Below, in pieces: positions 40,465 through 50,010 of a stretch of 64,000 nucleotides of DNA; positions within the stretch are counted from its first letter, which is position 1; every line of letters starts with the position of its first letter. This DNA is from Mesorhizobium sp. 113-3-3 (lineage in GTDB: Bacteria; Pseudomonadota; Alphaproteobacteria; Rhizobiales; Rhizobiaceae), in NCBI RefSeq assembly GCF_016756495.1, contig NZ_AP023243.1, forward strand, positions 4,096,501-4,160,500, in the 5' to 3' direction. Under the pieces are notes generated by a model. That model was not told the origin of the DNA. It was given only the letters and a program-made list of their open reading frames with translations, and did not search any database. The translations under genes were made by a program, and so were the position numbers.

Positions 40465-41416
<952 letters not shown>

Positions 41417-41420
<4 letters not shown>

Positions 41421-42409
41421 GCGGACCGATGACCGACAGGCCAATCCTCGAGACGCGCTCACTCGGCAAGCGCTTCTCGATCGGCACCCGTTTTTCGTCC
41501 GAAGGCAAGCGAACCGTGCATGCGGTCAACAATGTCTCGCTCACCGTGCGGCGCGGCGAGACGGTCGGCCTGGTCGGCGAATCAGGATGCGGCAAGTCCA
41601 CGCTGGCGCGCTGTCTGGTGAGGCTTTACGAGATCACAGATGGCGAGCTGCTGTTCGAAGGCGAGGACATCACCTCGAAGTCGCTGTCCGAACTCAGGCC
41701 GCTGCGCCGCCGCCTGCAAATGGTCTTCCAGGACCCGTCGGCATCGCTCAATCCGCGCCGGCGCGTCGGCGATCTGGTGGCCGAGCCGCTGCGTATCCAC
41801 GGCAAGCTTTCCTCCCGCGAGATCACCGCGCGCGTCGCCGAACTGTTCGAACTCGTCGGCCTCTTGCCCGACCATGTCATGCGCTACCCCCATGAATTCT
41901 CGGGCGGCCAGCGCCAGCGTGTCGGTATTGCGCGGGCGATTGCCTTGAATCCCGATCTGGTCGTGCTGGACGAACCGGTCTCCGCGCTCGACGTCTCGGT
42001 GCAGGCCCAGATCGTCAACCTGCTCGCTGACCTGCAGGAGAAGCTGAACCTCACCTACATTTTCATCGCGCACGACCTGTCGGTGGTGCGTCAGGTATCG
42101 ACCCGCATCGCGGTCATGTATCTCGGTTCGATCGTCGAGGAGGGGCCTGCGGAGGAGGTGTTTGCAGCACCAGCCCACCCTTACAGCCAGGCGCTGATCT
42201 CGGCGGTTCCCGTCGTCGAGACGACGCCGAGCGGGACGCGCAAGCGCATCATTCTCACCGGCGACGTGCCGAGCCCGCTCAAGCCGCCATCCGGCTGCCG
42301 CTTCCATCCCCGATGCCCGATCGCGGTCGAGCGATGCCGCACCGAGCGGCCGGAACTGAGGGAGCATCGACGCGGCCGCAAGGTGGCCTGCCACTTTCCC
42401 ACGGTTTAG
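41417..42409 (+). CDS. peptide ABC transporter ATP-binding protein, OppF/DppF type
   Basis: This 330-residue ATPase has Walker [11 protein letters not shown], signature [13 protein letters not shown], Walker [15 protein letters not shown] and the C-terminal [14 protein letters not shown] region found in dipeptide/oligopeptide ATPases. The frame is open from 41327, but the ATG at 41417 overlaps oppD by 4 bases and fits the family. It is the last gene of the seven-gene peptide operon (34306-42409). Confidence 0.93.
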
Positions 42410-42520
42410 CTGGCGACAAAAAATTTTAGAAAGATTCTGTTTCCTGTATGGAACCAACCGCAGGCCGGTGCGTTTTATAAGGTTCGATCGGGCGGCACCG
42501 CGATCGACCGGGAGGAAACG

Positions 42521-42823
42521 ATGGACTACCTGCATTTCTTTGCGCCTGTGCGAATCTCGCGCGGGCAGGGACACCCTGTAGAAGAAGTGGATAGTGTGGC
42601 CGAGGCGATGGTTTTCTTGCGTAAATGGCCGACGGGACGACGTGGGCCAGTGTATCAGTGCGCGCTGAATTGCTGCTCGGCAGCTTTGTCGGGACAGATG
42701 TCGGCGGAGGAGGCCAGAAAGGCATTCACCGGCTTTGCCCGGATCACGCGGCTTCTGGATGACGACATGGCGCTGCCCGTCGCCGGCGAAAACATGGCCG
42801 GCGTATACGCGCTGCGGCGGTAG
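42521..42823 (+). CDS. DUF982 family small protein
   Basis: This 100-residue protein of the rhizobial DUF982 family is recognised by VAEAMVFLRKWPTGRRGPVYQCALNCCSAAL and a helical C-terminus (AEEARKAFTGFARIT). Members are small and cytoplasmic, usually many per genome, and of unknown function. A strong ribosome site GGGAGGAAACG precedes the ATG. The gene is separate from the peptide operon by 111 bases. Confidence 0.82.
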   Translation: MDYLHFFAPVRISRGQGHPVEEVDSVAEAMVFLRKWPTGRRGPVYQCALNCCSAALSGQMSAEEARKAFTGFARITRLLDDDMALPVAGENMAGVYALRR

Positions 42824-42947
42824 CCGCACCAGGATTGCTGAATGCTACGACTGCGGCCATGACCGGCCGCAGCGTCTTTGTGCGTCTGCGGGACGTAGCC
42901 GCACGGCTTTTTTGGATGACGCAGATGGTTGGCCCTGGGCCAAGGCC

Positions 42948-43313
42948 TTAATCCCAAGCGACCGAATAGCGATCGATCACCCAGAGCCAGGAGCCGTCGG
43001 CTTGCCGCCTGGCAACCTCGCTGGTCACATCACCGTCGGGCAGTCGGGTCGAGGTGAGGGCAAGGTCGCCGCAAATCAGCGCCGGTCGCTGTTCGCCGAC
43101 CGCAAACTTCCGTCCTGACGCGACAATTTCGGCATAGTATTCACGAATGGCTTGGCGGCCGCGCAGAAAAAATCCGCCACCGCAGTCGATCACCGCATCC
43201 GCCTCGAACAGCGCGACCATGCCATCGATGTCGCCCGCATGCTGTCTCGCTATCAGCATGGGTTCCAGTTGCTGCGGGTCGGAGGCGGGCCTTCCCGCTT
43301 TCGGATCGTTCAT
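42948..43313 (-). CDS. SnoaL/NTF2-like protein
   Basis: The 121-residue protein has the NTF2-like pattern: a helical start (PMLIARQHAGDIDGMVALFEADAVIDC), GRQAIREYYAEI, then beta strands ending VARRQADGSWLWVIDRYS. Such proteins hold small ligands or act as isomerases or cyclases. Nothing in the sequence fixes a substrate. It is on the minus strand next to an A+T-rich gap that starts the RHS region. Confidence 0.75.
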   Translation of the reverse strand: MNDPKAGRPASDPQQLEPMLIARQHAGDIDGMVALFEADAVIDCGGGFFLRGRQAIREYYAEIVASGRKFAVGEQRPALICGDLALTSTRLPDGDVTSEVARRQADGSWLWVIDRYSVAWD

Positions 43314-44032
43314 GACGGCAACCCCATAAATACTTGGCGCCTTTCGAAACTAGCTGATTCCATAGCCTTGGAGATAAGAACCCTCATACATGTACAATAC
43401 ATCAAAGTGTAAATTAGAATTGTCTTATGAATTGAGTGAAGATTTTCTTGGTCGGTTTCTTCACAGGCCCTTAACAGCCCATCACGGGTATGTTACTTCT
43501 GCGTGAGGGAGATGCCCTGACCAGTCGCATTGGGTCGAAAAGGGGCTTAAACCCTTCATTGTGCGGGTGTCGCATTTGGATTTGCAGCTGGTGACGCCAG
43601 GCAGGTGCACCTTGCAGTAGCGGTTTAGGTTTTAGTCGATTCTGCTTTGGCCTCTTGTGTAGTTCTTTTGACAAGAATCTATCGAAGAGGTGGCACGTGT
43701 TATCTGCAAGACATTCCCATAAATGACAGATGATATGAGTGCATAATTGGCTCATGCCTCTGACAAAACTGCGTTTTTTTGGCGACGCATAGAGATTTTT
43801 CCTAAAATCTTGCGAATTATATTCCGATCCGTCGCTGGTTTCCGCCGCTATGAAGAATATACACACTTGACATCGCAACGATCGATGATTGTATTGATAA
43901 TAGATTGCGGCGAGGGAGTGTGTGATGGCTTTTTGTCAGTCACATGAGCATGATTGTGCATCAAATACTAAATTAAACTCCTCTAAAATTAGCCAATTTT
44001 ACTTTCTGCTATTTGAGGCGCGCTTCGTTCGC
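43314..44032. other. A+T-rich gap of about 720 bases before the RHS gene
   Basis: The base composition drops sharply here compared with both sides. Short open frames on either strand have no family features or ribosome sites that I can support. A possible promoter is TTGACA (43867-43872) with TGTATT 17 bases later. The composition marks the left border of a probable horizontally acquired segment. Confidence 0.6.
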
Positions 44033-47000
44033 ATGTTCCGGGGCGCGGCCATGCTGGGTGCCCGGCTTTGCGCGGCGCTGCTTGTGATCGTCGCGCTCGG
44101 TTTTGCGACAGTTCCAGCAACCGCCCAGACGTTGCACGGCGGATGGGGCGCCGGGTACGGCGGACCGTTCGCGACCGCGCGGGAGGCCTGCTATGCCGTA
44201 TGGGCTCACTACCATCCGCCCGGCACCGATCCAAACGAATCGCCCGTTGCTGGAGCCTACAGCCGATTCACTGGCGCGTTCCCAGGACAGGATCCAAATA
44301 CGCAACGGTGTCATTGGACGCACTTTCAGGATGGCACCTGCCCCGGTGTCTTTGCCTGCACGACCATTCTGCCGGGGAATGCTTCCTTCAGCTGTGACAG
44401 TGGTTACCATCGTACGATCGACGATCGGTGTGTTGACGATTTAAAGCCGGAACGCCCTCTATGCGATGGGGAAACGCCAAACCCCACTGAAGGCGATCCG
44501 ATCATTCTAGGGTCGGGGGCCCAGTACTATCGGGTCGACGATTTCGCCACGCAGGACGGCCGGTTCCGCATCGGGCGGGAATACCGGAGTTTCGCCGGCG
44601 GCAGGGTCAGCAGCTACAATGGGCCTGCTCTTGCGCCCTCGGCCGGCTGGCAGTTCAATTTTGGCTATGAGCTGCATCTCGGAGAGTTTTCGGGATCGCC
44701 GAGCTCGCCAACCGGCAAGGTCACTCTGCTGACGCCGGACGGGTCGGGCTACGATTTTGTGCTGCAGTCGAACGGCACGTGGCAAGGCCAGGCCGCGATG
44801 GGGGCCGTATCAGATACCTACAGGCTGGCATTCGTCGGAACCTTGCCGAGCAATCTTGCCGACATGAAGACCCTGCCAAGGCAATGGAAGCTGACCGGCC
44901 CAGACGACCGCGTCTGGACCTTCGTCACCATGTCGCCGGTCAATCTGAGCCCTGCGAGCTACAGGGTTGGCCGCCCGACAGGCATGCGCGAGCGTGACGG
45001 CTACTCCTGGGAACTCAACTATTCGACGGACGGGGCACTGACGTCGCTCGTGGACAGCTTTAGCCGCACGGCGTCTTTCACCTGGAACATCTTCTATCCG
45101 ATGGTTGACCCGAACGCCTCCTGGCCGCGGCGGATGCCCGAAGCGATCAAGGACATCACCTTCCCGGATGGCACGAAGGCGACTTATCTCTACGACCCGG
45201 CGCCCACCGGCACGTCCCCGTCGCGTGCCGTAATCCAGCGTCTTGTCGGTGTGCAGTGGCGCGATGCATCCGGTGCGGTGGTGGATTCCAATACCTATCA
45301 CTATGAGGATGCGAACTACCCGAAATTCCTGACCGGCATCAGCGACCATCGCGGCGTGCGCGTTGAAACTTACGCCTATGACGCGGATGGGCGGTCTGTT
45401 TCAGCCGCAGGCGCCGGTGGCGCCAACGGGGTCACGGTTGCCTATGGCACGTCCGGTTCGCAGCTCACCCGAACCGTCACCAATGCGCTTGGACGGGTGA
45501 AAGTCTACAAATTCGACCCTGTCTCCGGCAGCAGCTGGGATATCCGCTTTGCCGGCGTCGATGGTCAGGCCTCGACCAATTGCCCGGCATCGGCCCGCGC
45601 GCTGACCTATGACGGCGCGGGTTTCGTCGCGTCGCGGACCGACGAGGAGGGCCGCGTCACAAGCTATGTCAGGGACAGTCGCGGCCGGCCGACCGAGATC
45701 GCCGAGGCGGATGGCTTGCCGGAGGAGCGGCAGACCACGATCACCTGGAACGCTACGTTCAACGTGCCCGATACGAAAGTGGCCCCCGGCCTCACCACGC
45801 AATATACCTATAACGGGTCCGGCCAGCTGACCGGGATGACGCAGACCGACACCACCACGCAGACCGTTCCCTATTCGACGAACGGCCAGACGCGAAGCTG
45901 GGCCTACACCTACACGACATCAGGCTTGTTGTCCTCGGTCGATGGACCGTTGCCGGGAACAGGCGACACAGTGTCCTACAGCTATGACGCGGCGGGCTAC
46001 CTCGCCAGCGTCACGGACGAAGTCGGAAATGTAACCACGATCGGTGGCGTCAACGGTCGCGGTCAGCCGACTGCCATCGCTGACGCAAACGGTCTCATCA
46101 GCGAACTGACTTATGATGCCAGGGGCCGGCTCACGGCCAAGGTCGACGACCCCTCGGGCATCTCGGCCACGACGGAGTTCGCCTACGATAATGCCGGCAA
46201 TGTCACCACGCTGACCAATCCGGACGGTTCAGTGCTGGCGATGGAGTATGATGGCGCCAATCGCGTCACATCCGTCACCAATGGCCTGGGCGACAAGGTG
46301 ACCTACGCCTATGATGCCATGGGCAACCGCACCAGCGAACAGTCCACGGACGTCAATTCGCAGCTGTTCTTCGAGGTCACCCGGACCTTCGACGAGCTCG
46401 GCCGGTTGCGGCAGGTCATTGGCGTCGGCCCGGCAACGTGGACCTACGGCTATGACAAGGTCGGCAATCCAACCTCCGTCACCGATCCCAACAGCAATGC
46501 TGCGACATCAGCTTATGACGGGCTCGACCGGCTGATCAGCCTTGCCGATGAGCGCAACAGCACCACGACGCAAGGTTTCGACGCCACCGACAATCCGACT
46601 TCCGTTACTGATCCGCGCAATGTGGTCACCACCTATGTCCGCAACGGCTGGGGGGAGGTGATCCAGGAAAGCAGCCCCGACATCGGCACGGTGGTCTATG
46701 TGCGCAATCGGGACGGTCAGGTCACCCAGAAGACCGACGCGCGCGGCATCATCACCGTCTACACCTACGACTATGCCGGGCGGATAACGACGCGGAGCTA
46801 TCCGTCGGAGACCGCTTCCGATGTCGCCTACACCTATGACAGTGTGGCCGGCGGCAATCCCGGCAAGGGCCGCCTGACGAGTGTCACCGATGCCGCTGGT
46901 ACGGTTGCCAACACCTATGATCTGCTCGGCCGCGTTGTCCAGGAAGTGCGAACGATCGGGGTGAAATCCTACACGGTCGGCTACAGCTGGGACGATGCCG

Positions 47001-48427
47001 GCAACCTGTTGAGCATCACCTATCCGTCCGGCCGCATCGTCGAATATGGCCGCGGCGCGGCAGGCGAGGTGCAACAGGTCCGCACGAGCCCGGATGCGCT
47101 GTCGTCGCCGACGGAACTGGTGTTGTGGGGTACTTACACGCCCTTCGGCCCGCGTTCCATCACGGCCTTCGCCAACGATCTCCGGGAAACCCGCGACTAT
47201 GACACCGATGGCCGCATCGTAGGCTATGGCGTTGAGGACCAGTCGCTCGGCCAGGACCTCATCCGGCGCGCGCTGCAATACCAGGACAAGCGCAACCTGA
47301 CCTCCATCGAGCACCAGCTCAACGCCGCCAACAACGAGACTTACACCTATACGGCCAACGGCTTCATCGAGAACGCCGACGGTCCATGGGGCAGCCTCAC
47401 GTATACGATCGACGGCGTCGGCAACATCACCCAGCGCACGATCACCATCGGCGGCGTCACCTCGACCGACACCTACAGCCTGCAGGCCGGCTCGAACCGG
47501 CTGACCGGCATCGTCACCAACGGTGCGCCGAGCCGCGGCTTCCAGTCGGACCTGGCCGGCAACGTCACGCAGGACGCGACGGCTTCCCCAGCTCTGACCA
47601 AGGCCTACACTTACAATGCCGCAGGCCAGCTCTCGGGCGCCACCACCAGCGGCGCGGCGAGCGGCTCTTATATTTATGACTACCAGTCCCGCCTAGTCTC
47701 GCGCACCATCAGCGCCTCCTCGACGACGCTGCACATGGTGCACGACCTCGATGGCAATGTGATCGCCGAGTACAACGCCTCCGGCACGCTCGTCACCGAA
47801 TACATCTCGGTGGACGGAAGGCCGCTGGCCATGGTCGACAACACCGGTACGGCACCGGCGCTGTACTATGTGCTGACCGATCATCTCGAGCGGCCGATCA
47901 TGATGACGGATGAGAGCCGCAACATCGTCTGGCAAGCGAGCTATCTGCCCTATGGCGAGGTGCGTACCATCAGCGGCACGGCGACACTTAACCAGCGCTT
48001 CCCCGGCCAGTGGTTCCAGATGGAAACGGGGCTGGCCTATAATTGGCATCGGCATTACGATCCTAGCATCGGGCGTTATGTGCAGCCCGATCCGCTTGGC
48101 ATGCCGGATGGGCCCTCGAGGTGGGCCTATGCTAAGAACTCGCCATTGATGAATGTCGACAGAATGGGACTGCAAATACTTCAATCGCAACCTCAGCCTA
48201 GACCAATCCCTAATTCTTGCATGGCGCCAATTGACGAGGATTTCTGCAAGGAAGATAAAGAAAAGGCTAGAGATAAATGCTGGGAGTTGTATGAAACATT
48301 CCAGAATTTTAACAAAAGATTATTTGGACCAGATCCGCACGACATCAATATGTGTATGAAAGGTTACATGGCAGAAATATGCGGAGGGAACCCTGTTGAT
48401 TGGGGTGGAAATAGAAAAAGAAGATAA
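44033..48427 (+). CDS. secreted RHS/YD-repeat protein with variable C-terminal tip (polymorphic toxin candidate)
   Basis: From the ATG at 44033 the protein has 1464 residues. A Sec signal peptide (GARLCAALLVIVALGF to ATAQT) is followed by a Cys-rich N-terminal region (about 35-150), a DUF6531-like segment (EGDPIILGSGAQYYRVDDF), and about 20 YD-type repeats (about 440-1270) such as YDAMGNRTSEQ and YDLLGRVVQE. The RHS core begins at LYYVLTDHLERPI (about 1278) and ends near VQPDPLGMPDGPSRWAYAKNSP. After NVDRMGLQ comes an unrelated 83-residue tip (1382-1464) with five Cys, a Lys/Glu-rich helix and a basic end, coded in A+T-rich DNA. RHS proteins build a shell that encloses such tips. An upstream in-frame start at 43922 would bury the signal peptide and is less likely. 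Confidence 0.88.
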   Translation: MFRGAAMLGARLCAALLVIVALGFATVPATAQTLHGGWGAGYGGPFATAREACYAVWAHYHPPGTDPNESPVAGAYSRFTGAFPGQDPNTQRCHWTHFQDGTCPGVFACTTILPGNASFSCDSGYHRTIDDRCVDDLKPERPLCDGETPNPTEGDPIILGSGAQYYRVDDFATQDGRFRIGREYRSFAGGRVSSYNGPALAPSAGWQFNFGYELHLGEFSGSPSSPTGKVTLLTPDGSGYDFVLQSNGTWQGQAAMGAVSDTYRLAFVGTLPSNLADMKTLPRQWKLTGPDDRVWTFVTMSPVNLSPASYRVGRPTGMRERDGYSWELNYSTDGALTSLVDSFSRTASFTWNIFYPMVDPNASWPRRMPEAIKDITFPDGTKATYLYDPAPTGTSPSRAVIQRLVGVQWRDASGAVVDSNTYHYEDANYPKFLTGISDHRGVRVETYAYDADGRSVSAAGAGGANGVTVAYGTSGSQLTRTVTNALGRVKVYKFDPVSGSSWDIRFAGVDGQASTNCPASARALTYDGAGFVASRTDEEGRVTSYVRDSRGRPTEIAEADGLPEERQTTITWNATFNVPDTKVAPGLTTQYTYNGSGQLTGMTQTDTTTQTVPYSTNGQTRSWAYTYTTSGLLSSVDGPLPGTGDTVSYSYDAAGYLASVTDEVGNVTTIGGVNGRGQPTAIADANGLISELTYDARGRLTAKVDDPSGISATTEFAYDNAGNVTTLTNPDGSVLAMEYDGANRVTSVTNGLGDKVTYAYDAMGNRTSEQSTDVNSQLFFEVTRTFDELGRLRQVIGVGPATWTYGYDKVGNPTSVTDPNSNAATSAYDGLDRLISLADERNSTTTQGFDATDNPTSVTDPRNVVTTYVRNGWGEVIQESSPDIGTVVYVRNRDGQVTQKTDARGIITVYTYDYAGRITTRSYPSETASDVAYTYDSVAGGNPGKGRLTSVTDAAGTVANTYDLLGRVVQEVRTIGVKSYTVGYSWDDAGNLLSITYPSGRIVEYGRGAAGEVQQVRTSPDALSSPTELVLWGTYTPFGPRSITAFANDLRETRDYDTDGRIVGYGVEDQSLGQDLIRRALQYQDKRNLTSIEHQLNAANNETYTYTANGFIENADGPWGSLTYTIDGVGNITQRTITIGGVTSTDTYSLQAGSNRLTGIVTNGAPSRGFQSDLAGNVTQDATASPALTKAYTYNAAGQLSGATTSGAASGSYIYDYQSRLVSRTISASSTTLHMVHDLDGNVIAEYNASGTLVTEYISVDGRPLAMVDNTGTAPALYYVLTDHLERPIMMTDESRNIVWQASYLPYGEVRTISGTATLNQRFPGQWFQMETGLAYNWHRHYDPSIGRYVQPDPLGMPDGPSRWAYAKNSPLMNVDRMGLQILQSQPQPRPIPNSCMAPIDEDFCKEDKEKARDKCWELYETFQNFNKRLFGPDPHDINMCMKGYMAEICGGNPVDWGGNRKRR

Positions 48428-48444
48428 TTCTTCGGGTAGATAGC

Positions 48445-48852
48445 ATGAGCGAATCAGATCGGATATTTGGCATAAAGAAGAAATTTCTACGAGAGAAAGA
48501 CTATAATGGACTGAGAGAATTTCTTGATGAGGCATACGGGGTAGGTACAGTGAGGCGCCACGTAGCCGAGTGTCAGGTTATGTGGGAAGAGGGTCGTAGA
48601 GATGAGGCTATTGATGAGATCGTATACAAGCTAAGAGGTGACAGCTATAGTGTAATGCATATAATACTGGCATCTGAATATGCATTAAAATTAAGGAGAT
48701 TGGATGTGGCTGATTTTCTAGAATTCTCATTTAAGTCGAAATTTCTTGAAAAATCATCTATATTGGCAGCGAAGTTTGTCTATCGTGAATTGAATGGAAT
48801 TGAATCGAGCGAAGATATGAAGGACGCGGCACGAACGTTGCTAATGCCGTGA
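48445..48852 (+). CDS. small helical protein, candidate immunity protein for the RHS tip
   Basis: The protein (135 residues) has no family that I recognise. It is acidic and appears fully alpha-helical, resembling short helical repeats: KKFLREKDYNGLREFLDEAY, then CQVMWEEGRRDEAIDEIVYKL, then SEYALKLRRLDVADFLEF. It begins 17 bases after the RHS stop, has the same A+T-rich composition as the RHS tip, and no signal peptide, as expected for a cytoplasmic antidote. Position is the main evidence. Its stop overlaps by 4 bases an alternative GTG start of the next gene. Confidence 0.65.
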   Translation: MSESDRIFGIKKKFLREKDYNGLREFLDEAYGVGTVRRHVAECQVMWEEGRRDEAIDEIVYKLRGDSYSVMHIILASEYALKLRRLDVADFLEFSFKSKFLEKSSILAAKFVYRELNGIESSEDMKDAARTLLMP

Positions 48853-48872
48853 TCGTAGAAACTATCTCGCAA

Positions 48873-49769
48873 ATGACCGAGGATTTAACTGAACACCCGA
48901 TCCCTCAGCCACATGGCTTCGCCCTCGTCGCCGTCCTGGTCTTCCTCCTCATCGTTTCCGCTATCACCTCGACCTTCGCCCTGACCGCCTGGACGCGGCT
49001 CAAGATGGCTGCCAACGAGACCGAAAGTCAGCGGCTCGGTCTGCTTGCCGAAGGGCTGACCAATGTGCTGGCGGCGCGGCTGTCGGGGGACGGGGCCGAT
49101 CTCCGGCTGCCGCTGAATTTCGAACCGGTCTCCTGCACCGTTGGCGACCTCGCTGTCGTGACGCGGGTGCAGGGGCATTCGGGGCTGATCGACCTCAACG
49201 CCGCCGATCACAATCTGCTTGCCCAGGGTTTTGCCTCGCTCGGCGTCGATTCTGAGATGTCCAACCGGCTTGCGATCGCGGTCGAATATTCGCGTAGCGG
49301 CGCCAGCATCTTTGCCGCGGCCGCCCAGGAGAAAATCGAGGTCGCGGGTGGCTTCAAGCACGCGCCGTTCGAAGCGGTGGCCGAGCTGCAGGATTTTTCA
49401 GGGCTGCGTACGATACCCTTGCTGGATCTCTATCGAACATTCACGGTCAATTCCCGCCGTGGCTCGCTGATAACAAGCCGGGCCAATCCCGTTCTCGCCA
49501 GCATCGTCAAGGTCGGTACACCTGCGGGCGAAAAGACGCCCGAGCAGGCTTTCACGATCGCGATTTCCGTCAGCCGGCGTGGGTCGCCGATCGCTGGTGC
49601 CGCCGGTTACGTCTTCGAGAGCCGTGCGGGCGAGCATGCCGGCCTGCAGCGCATTGCGGCCTATCCCGAAATCGCAGCCGATGAAGCGGGCGCGAAGCGC
49701 GGTGCTGTCGGCGGCTGCGACGAGGTTTTCGGCGCGCCAGTCGCCGGCATGCTTGCGACCCTGCACTGA
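48873..49769 (+). CDS. GspK-like type II secretion minor pseudopilin (orphan)
   Basis: This 298-residue protein has a prepilin leader ending PQPHG, a predicted cleavage G15/F16, and a hydrophobic helix FALVAVLVFLLIVSAITSTFAL. The residue at +5 of the mature form is Val rather than Glu, which is the hallmark of GspK, the tip pseudopilin. The rest matches the GspK layout, with DLNAADHNLLAQGFASLG resembling the helix-hairpin region. GTG at 48849 is an alternative start that would couple it to the upstream gene. No other gsp genes are in the window, so it is separated from a secretion operon or is a remnant. Confidence 0.75.
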   Translation: MTEDLTEHPIPQPHGFALVAVLVFLLIVSAITSTFALTAWTRLKMAANETESQRLGLLAEGLTNVLAARLSGDGADLRLPLNFEPVSCTVGDLAVVTRVQGHSGLIDLNAADHNLLAQGFASLGVDSEMSNRLAIAVEYSRSGASIFAAAAQEKIEVAGGFKHAPFEAVAELQDFSGLRTIPLLDLYRTFTVNSRRGSLITSRANPVLASIVKVGTPAGEKTPEQAFTIAISVSRRGSPIAGAAGYVFESRAGEHAGLQRIAAYPEIAADEAGAKRGAVGGCDEVFGAPVAGMLATLH

Positions 49770-50010
49770 ACCATTGCAGGCGGCCGGCTCTCGTTCGCAG
49801 GAGAGGGATAGAGCGGCGGCCAATTCCTTTGCCAGCTAGGTCAGTAAACAATCCGGTAAGTATTTTTCCCGGCGAGTCTTGTATGACAAACAAAATTGTA
49901 ATGCAGAGGCTTGGATTCCCCAAAAATTCAGTAATACTCACCTTAGCAAGAGCTCTATCGATCCAATATATTAAGTATATCTAATGTTTCTGGACGGAAG
50001 GGGATAGCCG

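Noticed and set aside
43471..43878. Minus-strand 135-codon open frame in the A+T-rich gap
   Set aside because: No ribosome site, no family resemblance, mixed composition; not enough to call a gene.
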